DNA of 5,654 bases from Acidobacteriota bacterium (GTDB lineage Bacteria; Acidobacteriota; Terriglobia; Acidoferrales; UBA7541), in contig JAFAZL010000246.1 of assembly GCA_019239815.1 (NCBI GenBank), positions 1-5,654 on the forward strand, read 5' to 3'. Below the pieces are notes generated by a model. The model saw only the letters and a list, made by a program, of their open reading frames with translations, was not told the origin of the DNA and ran no database searches. Position numbers and translations under genes: made by a program. Shown one piece after another: positions 1 to 5,198 of this stretch; within the stretch, counting starts at the first letter, position 1, and the number at the start of each line of letters is the position of its first letter.

Positions 1-119
1 GCGATGAAGGTCAGTTGGCCGGGGATGGCGTGGTCGATGCCGATGACGGAGTGGATCTCGGCTTGGGGGTCGCCCTCAAGGCGGCAGCCGAGCTTTTCAG
101 CGATTTCGGAGAGCTTCAT
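1..119 (-). CDS. lpxD: LpxD, UDP-3-O-acylglucosamine N-acyltransferase (N-terminal fragment)
   Basis: Only the first 39 codons plus two bases lie in the window; the rest is beyond the left edge. Read on the minus strand from the ATG at 119, the protein begins MKLSEIAEKLGCRLEGD and continues through IHSVIGIDHAIPGQLTFI. This matches the start of LpxD: the small N-terminal uridine-binding domain with its 'ia..lg..l.Gd....i..v..i..A.pg.ltFl' pattern. The family moves a 3-hydroxyacyl chain from acyl carrier protein to the 2-amino group of UDP-3-O-acylglucosamine, the third step of lipid A synthesis, in the cytoplasm. A good ribosome binding site (AGGAG at 125-129, five bases before the ATG) fixes the start. 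The left-handed beta-helix acyltransferase domain is not visible, so the call rests on the N-terminus alone. It lies downstream of the unknown gene at 282-770 on the same strand, across a 162-nt repeat-bearing gap, so co-transcription is possible but unproven. Confidence 0.88.
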   Translation of the reverse strand, partial: MKLSEIAEKLGCRLEGDPQAEIHSVIGIDHAIPGQLTFI

Positions 120-124
120 TTTGG

Positions 125-129
125 CTCCT
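125..129 (-). promoter_or_regulatory. Ribosome binding site of lpxD
   Basis: On the minus strand AGGAG lies five bases before the ATG at 119. It is the clearest Shine-Dalgarno sequence in the window and supports the lpxD start. Confidence 0.8.
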
Positions 130-163
130 GATGGATGTGGAGGGGAGTTTCGCATTTTCGGAG

Positions 164-191
164 GTTGACAGTCGACAGTTGAAAGTCGTAA
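164..191. repeat. Four tandem heptamers, GTYGACA type
   Basis: Reading the plus strand, four consecutive 7-base units are seen: GTTGACA, GTCGACA, GTTGAAA, GTCGTAA. The first two differ only at the third base and the last two have decayed further. It is a short heptanucleotide simple-sequence array in the gap between the unknown gene and lpxD, about 45 bases upstream of the lpxD start. Read on the minus strand it gives TGTCGAC/TGTCAAC units. Whether it has a function is unknown; drift and replication slippage are sufficient explanations. Confidence 0.7.
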
Positions 192-212
192 CCGGGGAAG
201 AAGAGAAAAACA

Positions 213-263
213 ACGCGGAGACGCAGAATGCGCAGAGGGGGCGCGGAGGAGATGGACGCGGAA
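213..263. repeat. Degenerate RCGCRGAR octamer repeats
   Basis: Five related octamers occur within 51 bases: ACGCGGAG (213), ACGCAGAA (221), GCGCAGAG (230), GCGCGGAG (241) and ACGCGGAA (256). The first three are spaced 8-9 bases apart, the last two more loosely. On the minus strand they read as CTCYGCGY-type units, resembling the 'CTCTGCGTCTCTGCGT' intergenic repeats I recall from several environmental phyla, including Acidobacteriota and Planctomycetota. The tract lies just past the stop codon of the unknown gene at 282. Membership in a genome-wide family is inference. Confidence 0.6.
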
Positions 264-281
264 AAGATCGAGAGGGAACAA

Positions 282-770
282 TTAGTCGGTGAACAGGCGG
301 GGCTGCGATGTGGTTGCGGCGGCGGGTTTGCGGCGGGCTACGCCGACAACTCCGAGGACGGTGAGTTCGCTGAGGGCGGGGCGGGGGACGAAGATGCGGT
401 CGGTGGAGGAGTTGAGGTCGGGCGGGGTGATGTGCAGGCCGTTGTCGAGCAACCCGAGGAGATCGTTGGGGACTACTCCTTCTAGCGTGTCGCCGTCGAT
501 GAAGCGGAGACGGACCCAGAGGCCGTCAAGCTTAGGGCGGCTGAGGAAGGTTTTGCGCTCGGGTTCGAAGTCGTCGGAGAACTCGCGGACGAAATAGATC
601 GAACGGATTTTGGAGAGCGGGATTTCTTCGTGCTCGCCATCGGGGGTGAGCAGGTCGATGGGGTCGGATTGACCTAGGCGAGACGGATTGAGATAGCCGC
701 GCAGGCTCTTACGGTCGGCAAGAGCAACGACAACTTTCTTATGCGTCGAGGCTGGGGCGCGCGTTTTCAA
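282..770 (-). CDS. Conserved hypothetical protein with two similar small beta-rich units
   Basis: The protein has 162 residues. I cannot assign a function. There is no signal peptide or membrane segment, so it is probably cytoplasmic. Two halves look alike: residues 11-65 (KKVVVALADRKSLRGYL, later IDLLTPDG, then IPLSKIRSIYFV) and residues 84-144 (LWVRLRFIDGDTLEGVV, later LHITPPD, then a hydrophobic segment around LSELTVLGVV). Both follow 'hVhhhh.D...L.G........h.L.PD......h....h', which suggests a duplicated small beta-barrel. Similar 'KVVVRFxDGRxLKG' proteins of unknown function are, as I recall, common in Acidobacteriota (possibly DUF6982; not verified). The start is a TTG at 770 with no clear Shine-Dalgarno; an in-frame TGA lies 18 bases upstream, so no longer start exists. 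It ends with TAA at 282-284. It is transcribed away from murJ, and a good promoter lies upstream at 829-857. The tail after about residue 145 (RRKPAAATTSQP) looks disordered. Confidence 0.8.
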   Translation of the reverse strand: MKTRAPASTHKKVVVALADRKSLRGYLNPSRLGQSDPIDLLTPDGEHEEIPLSKIRSIYFVREFSDDFEPERKTFLSRPKLDGLWVRLRFIDGDTLEGVVPNDLLGLLDNGLHITPPDLNSSTDRIFVPRPALSELTVLGVVGVARRKPAAATTSQPRLFTD

Positions 771-809
771 TTTTATTTCGGGGAATCAGTACGTCCAAAA
801 CTTAACTAT

Positions 810-838
810 TTGCGAAACAGATGGATGTATGTTATGTT
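810..838 (+). promoter_or_regulatory. Candidate promoter for murJ-xerD, overlapping the divergent promoter
   Basis: TTGCGA (810-815) and TATGTT (833-838) are separated by 17 bases. Each box matches the sigma70 consensus at four of six positions. It would start transcription near 845, about 55 bases before the murJ start. It occupies almost the same DNA as the stronger minus-strand promoter. A second TATGTT at 828-833 makes the -10 assignment uncertain. Confidence 0.3.
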
Positions 839-857
839 AAGCAGGGTTTGCTGTCAA
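829..857 (-). promoter_or_regulatory. Sigma70-type promoter for the unknown gene at 282-770
   Basis: On the minus strand a perfect -35 box TTGACA (857 to 852) is followed after 17 bases by TAACAT (834 to 829), which matches TATAAT at four of six positions including the key first, second and last bases. Transcription would start near 822 and give a leader of roughly 50 bases before the TTG start at 770. Box match, spacing and location agree; there is no experimental support. Confidence 0.55.
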
Positions 858-885
858 CTCATTGTTTTGATTGGGGTTAGGCCAC

Positions 886-890
886 GGAGA
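886..890 (+). promoter_or_regulatory. Ribosome binding site supporting the TTG start of murJ
   Basis: GGAGA lies eight bases before the TTG at 899. The family's N-terminal SRILGYVRD motif falls at the expected distance from this start, so the rare start codon is credible. Confidence 0.65.
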
Positions 891-898
891 GCCGCCCG

Positions 899-2500
899 TT
901 GACCGAAAAAAAGCAGATCCTCAAGTCCGCCTCGATCATCTCGCTGGTCACCATCGCAAGCCGCATTTTAGGGTACGTCAGGGATCAACGTATCGCTTTA
1001 TTGTTGGGCACGGGGCCAGCCGCGGACGCGTACGTTCTCGCCTACCGCATTCCGAACCTTTTCCGCAGACTGGTGGCCGAAGGCTCGATGACGGCTTCGT
1101 TTATACCGGTTTTTACCTCGTACATGCGGGAAAAACCGAAGGAAGACGTCTGGGAGTTCGCGAACAAGCTGTTTTGGACGCTGGCGCTGGTTGTAGCTGT
1201 TATCACCGTGCTGGGGATGGTTTTTTCGCCGTTTGTCGTCCATATGTTTGCGGGCAAAGGAGTTGCGACGCAACAGGCGGTGGAGTTGAACCGCATCGTG
1301 TTCCCGTATTTGTTCTTTGTGGCGCTGGCTGCGCTGGCGATGGGTATCCTGAACTGCTTTCACATGTTTGGGTTACCGGCGGCCACGCCGGTGGTGCTGA
1401 ATGTAGCGACGATTGCGTTCACGGTGCCGGCTGTCTGGAAGTATTTCAAGGACCCCGCCACGTCCATTGCTGTTGGGGTGCTTGTCGGCGGTGTAATGCA
1501 GTTCTTGATTCAGGTGCCGGCGCTGGTGCAGAAGGGCATGACGTTTAATTTTGGGCTATCGTTCTCGCATCCGGCGATTCGAAATGTGGCGAGACTGATG
1601 CTGCCGAGGTTGTTTGGCATCGGCATCGGGCAGATCAATTTGCTGGTGGATACGCGGTTTGCGACGGCGGCGAAGATGCCAGTCGGAAGCCTGGCGGCGC
1701 TGTATTTGGCCGACCGCGTTATGGAATTGGTGCTGGGCGGCTACGCAATCGCGGTCGCGACGGCGATTTTGCCGATGATGTCGCACCAGGCCGCGGCAAA
1801 TGATTATTCTGGGTTGAAGAAGACGCTCACCTTTTCGGTGCGGATTGTGGCGTTTATCACGATTCCAGCCATGCTAGGACTGATGATCCTACGCGAGCCG
1901 ATTATCCGCGTGCTGTTCCAGCACGGCCAATTCTTGGCATCATCAACGCGATTGACGGCGCGGGCGCTTCTGTACTATGCGATAGCGTTACCAGGACTAG
2001 CGACGGTGAAGCTGGTGGTGCCGGCGTTTTATTCGACCAGGGATACCCGGACCCCCGTGGTGGTGGCTGGGATCTCGATGCTGATCAACATCGGGCTGAA
2101 CGTGCTGTTTTTGAACAATGCGTGGTTGTTTTCGAAGGTACAGAACGGCGGACCCGCACTCGCGACGGGATTGGCGTGTTATTTCGACTTTTTTGCGCTG
2201 TTCATCATCTTTAGATTGAGGCACGGACGACTGGGTACGAAAGAGATCATCTCGTCGTTCTCGAGAATCTTCATGTGTTCGGTGATCATGGGCGTTGCGT
2301 GCTGGTTTGGGGCACATTACACGCAATTTACGATGCATTCGCGGTTTTTGGTGCAACTGCTGGTGTTTCTGGCGCTGCTGGGCGGGGCGACGGGGTTGTA
2401 CCTGCTAACGGCATGGATATTCCGGTGCCGTGAGATGGAAGAGATTTACGGAATTGCGACGCGACGAAACCGCGGTGATGAGTCTTACGCAGAGGCATGA
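899..2500 (+). CDS. murJ: MurJ (MviN), lipid II flippase
   Basis: This 533-residue polytopic inner-membrane protein moves undecaprenyl-linked lipid II from the cytoplasmic to the periplasmic face for peptidoglycan synthesis. Family hallmarks are clear: SRILGYVRD at residues 21-29 (R22 and R28 equivalent to the essential E. coli R18 and R24), the D43-containing AADAYVLAYRIPNLFRRL stretch at 41-58, AEG at 60-62, the D251-containing QINLLVDT around 245-252, and PAFYSTRDTRTPV at 375-387. Hydrophobic segments run the whole length, consistent with the usual 14 helices of the MOP superfamily; the length is normal. The start is TTG at 899, with GGAGA at 886-890 eight bases upstream. The TGA stop overlaps the xerD ATG (ATGA, 2497-2500), implying one transcript and translational coupling. 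The C-terminal end after about residue 509 is a short charged cytoplasmic tail. I see no truncation or frameshift. Confidence 0.96.
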   Translation: MTEKKQILKSASIISLVTIASRILGYVRDQRIALLLGTGPAADAYVLAYRIPNLFRRLVAEGSMTASFIPVFTSYMREKPKEDVWEFANKLFWTLALVVAVITVLGMVFSPFVVHMFAGKGVATQQAVELNRIVFPYLFFVALAALAMGILNCFHMFGLPAATPVVLNVATIAFTVPAVWKYFKDPATSIAVGVLVGGVMQFLIQVPALVQKGMTFNFGLSFSHPAIRNVARLMLPRLFGIGIGQINLLVDTRFATAAKMPVGSLAALYLADRVMELVLGGYAIAVATAILPMMSHQAAANDYSGLKKTLTFSVRIVAFITIPAMLGLMILREPIIRVLFQHGQFLASSTRLTARALLYYAIALPGLATVKLVVPAFYSTRDTRTPVVVAGISMLINIGLNVLFLNNAWLFSKVQNGGPALATGLACYFDFFALFIIFRLRHGRLGTKEIISSFSRIFMCSVIMGVACWFGAHYTQFTMHSRFLVQLLVFLALLGGATGLYLLTAWIFRCREMEEIYGIATRRNRGDESYAEA

Positions 2501-3399
2501 TGGAGATTTCGGCGACCATTTCGTCGTTTGTGACCCATGTGAAGGTGGAGAAGGGGCTCTCGGCCAACACGGTCGAGGCTTATGGGCGGGATCTGGTTAA
2601 ATTTGAAGCGTTTGCGAAGAAGCGGAAGCTGACGCTGGAGGGTGTGAGCCGAGACGATCTGGTCGATTTTCTGGCGGGATTGTATCGGGAAAAGCTCGAG
2701 AGCCGGACGGTGGCACGGCATCTGGTGACGCTGCGGAATTTTTTCCGGTTCGCGCAGATACAGGATTTGATAGCAACCGATCCGACGATCAATCTGGAAT
2801 CGCCGAAGATACGGCGGACGCTGCCGGGATATCTGAAGCTCGAAGATGTCGAGCGGCTGCTGAGTCAGCCGGATCAGAAGACGTCGATGGGCGTCCGGGA
2901 TCTGGCGATGCTGGAGGTTTTGTACTCGACTGGGCTGCGCGTGTCCGAGCTTGTTGGGCTGAAGATTGGGGATTTGGATAGCAAGATGGGTTGCGTGCGG
3001 ACGATCGGCAAAGGCGACAAAGAGCGGATCGTGCCGATCGGGAAGAAAGCACTAACGATGGTTGAGAAGTATTTGCATGAAGCGCGGCCGGAATTGCTGA
3101 AAAAGGCAAGGCTTTCGCAGAGTCATGCGTTGTTTGTGAACCGGCGCGGGACTTCGCTGAGTCGCGTCGGCGTGTGGAAGATTTTGTCGGCGTATGGGCG
3201 GCGAGCGGGGTTGCGGGTTGCGCTGACGCCGCACATGTTGCGGCATAGCTTCGCGACGCATTTGCTGGAACGCGGCGCGGACTTGCGATCGGTGCAACTG
3301 ATGCTGGGCCACGCGGATATTTCGACGACGCAGATTTATACACATGTTGTCGAGGAGCGGTTGAAGCAGATTTACAAGGCGCATCACCCTCGTGCATAA
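2497..3399 (+). CDS. xerD: XerD-type tyrosine recombinase
   Basis: The 300-residue protein has the usual XerC/D architecture: an N-terminal SAM-like DNA-binding domain (about 5-90, with GLSANTVEAYGRDL at 20-33) and a C-terminal catalytic domain (about 108-293). All catalytic residues are present: R148 (STGLRVSEL), K172 (GKGDKER), H246 and R249 (PHMLRHSFATHLL), H272 (LGHADIST) and nucleophile Y281 (TQIYTHV). The ending HHPRA and near-identical spacing to E. coli XerD favour XerD over XerC. With a partner it would resolve chromosome dimers at dif; no dif-like site was recognised here. Two adjacent ATGs (2497 and 2500) are possible starts. AGAGG at 2491-2495 is one base from the first and four from the second, so the second may be used, shortening the protein by one residue. 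The four-base overlap with murJ suggests coupled translation. Housekeeping neighbours argue against a phage or transposon integrase. Confidence 0.94.
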   Translation: MMEISATISSFVTHVKVEKGLSANTVEAYGRDLVKFEAFAKKRKLTLEGVSRDDLVDFLAGLYREKLESRTVARHLVTLRNFFRFAQIQDLIATDPTINLESPKIRRTLPGYLKLEDVERLLSQPDQKTSMGVRDLAMLEVLYSTGLRVSELVGLKIGDLDSKMGCVRTIGKGDKERIVPIGKKALTMVEKYLHEARPELLKKARLSQSHALFVNRRGTSLSRVGVWKILSAYGRRAGLRVALTPHMLRHSFATHLLERGADLRSVQLMLGHADISTTQIYTHVVEERLKQIYKAHHPRA

Positions 3400-3491
3400 G
3401 GGCGCGCGTAGCGGCGGCCCGATGTAGAGGTAAATATCGGTTGCAGTTGTTGTAAACCAGCCCAGGGAATTTTTAGCGGAGCGGCTGCGGC

Positions 3492-3517
3492 TTGTGGTTG
3501 ACCAGTTGTGGTTGACC
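3492..3517. repeat. 12-bp direct repeat TTGTGGTTGACC
   Basis: Two perfect copies of TTGTGGTTGACC lie at 3492-3503 and 3506-3517, separated by AG, giving a 14-base period. They lie 40-65 bases before the start of the nucleotidyltransferase gene. Each ends in TTGACC, resembling a -35 box, but no matching -10 box follows at 16-18 bases. Tandem half-sites on one DNA face could suit a regulator, but slippage is an equally good explanation. Confidence 0.6.
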
Positions 3518-3546
3518 GCGGGTGGCGAGAGGTCGTTCGAGAGGCG

Positions 3547-3551
3547 AAGGA
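3547..3551 (+). promoter_or_regulatory. Ribosome binding site deciding the nucleotidyltransferase start
   Basis: AAGGA lies six bases before the ATG at 3558. It lies inside the extension that would be translated from the GTG at 3522, so the ATG is preferred. Family similarity also begins only after this ATG. Confidence 0.65.
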
Positions 3552-3557
3552 AACACG

Positions 3558-5042
3558 ATGCCAGACTATATGTTCTTACTGGAGAGCCGACTGTCGCCGG
3601 AGCAGCGCGCGGTGATGATGCGCGTGCAGGAGTTGGCGGCGGCGATGGGCTTCAATTTGTATCTGACGGGTGGCACGGTGCGCGATTTGATCACCGGCGC
3701 GTCGCTGCGGGATCTGGATTTTACCGTCGAAGGCAATCCTTCAAAGATGGCGCGCGAGTTGGAGAAGGGCGGCGCGAAGATTTTGGAAGAGGATGAAAAG
3801 CTACGGCACATCGAAGTGCTGTTTGCGGGCGATGTGGAAGGCAGTATTTCGGCGGCGCGCGACGATCATTATGTGCGGCCGGGAACGCGGCCGGAGATTC
3901 GGTGGTCGACGATCATGGAAGATTTGCGGCGACGTGATTTTTCGCTGAACTCGATCGCGATTTCGCTAAATCCGGCGTCGCGTGGGTTGCTGCTTGACCC
4001 GACGAACGGATTGTCGGACATCGAGCGCGGGGAAGTGCGAGCGCTGACGATTCACAGCTTTACGAATCAGCCAGTGCGGTTGCTACGGTTGCTGCGATTT
4101 TCGGCGCGGATGGGTTTCAAGCCGGAGTCGAGGACGCAGGAATGGTTCGATCTGGCGATCGAGCGGGATTTACATCACACAATTACTCCAGAGGATGCAG
4201 GCGAAGAGTTGAAGGCAGTGGCGCGAGAGGAGCGGCCGGCAGTGGTGCTTAAGGCCTGGGAGCAGCATAAGTTGCTCGAAGCCGTAAACGTGAATCTAGC
4301 GAAGAAGCATCCGGACTACGACGCGATCAATCGGTTGATGAAGGTGCGCGAGGATTTATTCACGGCGGGATTCCGGCCCCGGCTGGCGACGCCGATGTTG
4401 CTGGCGATTCTGGGGAAGATGAAGGATCGCGAGCTGAACGCGGCGCTGTCGAAGGCCGGGTATCGTGCGGCGGAGATCGGCAAGGTCGAGGGATTTGTAG
4501 AGGAAGCGGAGAGCGCGCAGAAGGAATTGGTCGGAAAGAAGCTGAATGCGCCGATCGATGCGTACAAGTTTTTGGAGCAGATGCCGCTGGACCAGACGGC
4601 ATATTTACTGGCGGAGTCGAGAAATTCGGCAGCGCTGTCGAAGATCAAGGCATATTTGAACAAGTGGCGGCCGGTGAGGATCGGGCTGCCGACGGTGGCG
4701 AACGAACTGGCAACGCTGGGAATGGAGCGAGGCACGAAGTTCGATTCGATCGTGGAGCAAGTATTCGCGATTCAGTTGACGGGTCGCGGGAAGACTCCGG
4801 AAGAGCGCGAGAAGATATTGCGGAAATTGTCGGGGATTAAAGAAGCTCCGAAGAAAAAAGAGCCGCCGAAAAAAGCTGGAAAGGGTGCGACGAAGGCTGA
4901 AGCAGCGGAGGGTTTGGCGAAGGCTGCGGCGGGCGCTGCTGCGAAGGCGCACGGGAAAGAACGGCCGGCGGCCAAACATCCGCCGGCAAAAGCCGCGGCT
5001 GGGCATGCAAAGAGCGGCGCAAAGAAAAGCGCGCGGAAGTAG
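3558..5042 (+). CDS. Class II CCA-adding/poly(A) polymerase family nucleotidyltransferase with Lys/Ala-rich tail
   Basis: The protein has 494 residues from the ATG at 3558, chosen over an upstream in-frame GTG at 3522 because AAGGA (3547-3551) sits six bases before it. The head domain is typical of tRNA CCA-adding and poly(A) polymerases: LTGGTVRD at 36-43, the metal-binding DLDF at 52-55 (D52, D54), RRDFSLN at 125-131, LLDPTNGLSDIERGEVRAL at 145-163 and RLLRLLRFSARMGF at 174-187. These enzymes add nucleotides to RNA 3' ends in the cytoplasm. Whether this one makes CCA ends, A ends or poss. poly(A) tails cannot be settled: the position usually E-D-x-x-R (motif D) reads N170-Q171-P-V-R174, and I see no poly(A)-polymerase G-R/K-R/K-F motif after DLDF. 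A helical body spans roughly 190-425 with no HD domain. Residues 428-494 form a low-complexity basic tail (17 Lys, 23 Ala, 2 Arg, 5 Glu), probably disordered and RNA-binding. A 158-base gap separates it from xerD. Confidence 0.88.
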   Translation: MPDYMFLLESRLSPEQRAVMMRVQELAAAMGFNLYLTGGTVRDLITGASLRDLDFTVEGNPSKMARELEKGGAKILEEDEKLRHIEVLFAGDVEGSISAARDDHYVRPGTRPEIRWSTIMEDLRRRDFSLNSIAISLNPASRGLLLDPTNGLSDIERGEVRALTIHSFTNQPVRLLRLLRFSARMGFKPESRTQEWFDLAIERDLHHTITPEDAGEELKAVAREERPAVVLKAWEQHKLLEAVNVNLAKKHPDYDAINRLMKVREDLFTAGFRPRLATPMLLAILGKMKDRELNAALSKAGYRAAEIGKVEGFVEEAESAQKELVGKKLNAPIDAYKFLEQMPLDQTAYLLAESRNSAALSKIKAYLNKWRPVRIGLPTVANELATLGMERGTKFDSIVEQVFAIQLTGRGKTPEEREKILRKLSGIKEAPKKKEPPKKAGKGATKAEAAEGLAKAAAGAAAKAHGKERPAAKHPPAKAAAGHAKSGAKKSARK

Positions 5043-5072
5043 TTTTCCTTTCCCGGTTAGTTCTCGTCGATT

Positions 5073-5101
5073 TTGACAGCGAATTTGTGTGTGCAATTGA
5101 T
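5073..5101 (+). promoter_or_regulatory. Weak candidate promoter upstream of dnaE
   Basis: A perfect -35 box TTGACA (5073-5078) is followed after 17 bases by ATTGAT (5096-5101), which matches the -10 consensus at only three of six positions. It would leave a leader of about 90 bases before the dnaE ATG. The -35 box is good but the -10 box is poor. Confidence 0.25.
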
Positions 5102-5198
5102 GGGCGACGACATATTTTGCGTGGCGGCTGTGGGAAAGTCGGAGAAAGTTCGGAATCCGGGTCGCAAAATTTTGTAGAGAGATTTAAAATCGAGTTCC

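Noticed and set aside
164..263. CRISPR-like array upstream of lpxD
   Set aside because: The units are 7-8 bases with no unique spacers of regular length and no cas genes, so these are simple-sequence repeats.
871..1548. 225-codon plus-strand frame overlapping the start of murJ
   Set aside because: It is a different reading frame of murJ DNA, rich in Gly, Cys and His with no family pattern, whereas the murJ frame has clear conserved motifs.
2789..3397. 202-codon open frame antisense to xerD
   Set aside because: It is fully contained opposite a gene with all catalytic residues intact, and its translation is Ser/Ala/Arg-rich without recognisable motifs. High G+C explains such shadows.
2497..3399. 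Tyrosine recombinase as a sign of an integrative element
   Set aside because: The protein is a close match to housekeeping XerD in length, spacing and HHPRA ending, is coupled to murJ and flanked by core genes, and there is no tRNA, attachment repeat or cargo nearby.
3400..3420. GC-rich hairpin just after the xerD stop as a possible terminator
   Set aside because: GGGC and GCCC ends pair and an inner CGC/GCG can form around a GTA loop, but there is an internal loop and no T-run follows (next bases GATGTAGAGG). It is not a convincing intrinsic terminator.
3522..3557. GTG at 3522 as the nucleotidyltransferase start
   Set aside because: The extra 12 residues (MARGRSRGEGNT) look non-conserved and cover the AAGGA site that serves the ATG at 3558; GTG 3522 itself lacks a suitable upstream site.
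5035..5054. Possible terminator at the end of the nucleotidyltransferase gene
   Set aside because: GGAA and TTCC could form only a four-base stem, and the T-rich bases are part of and interrupted by the stem. It is too weak to call.
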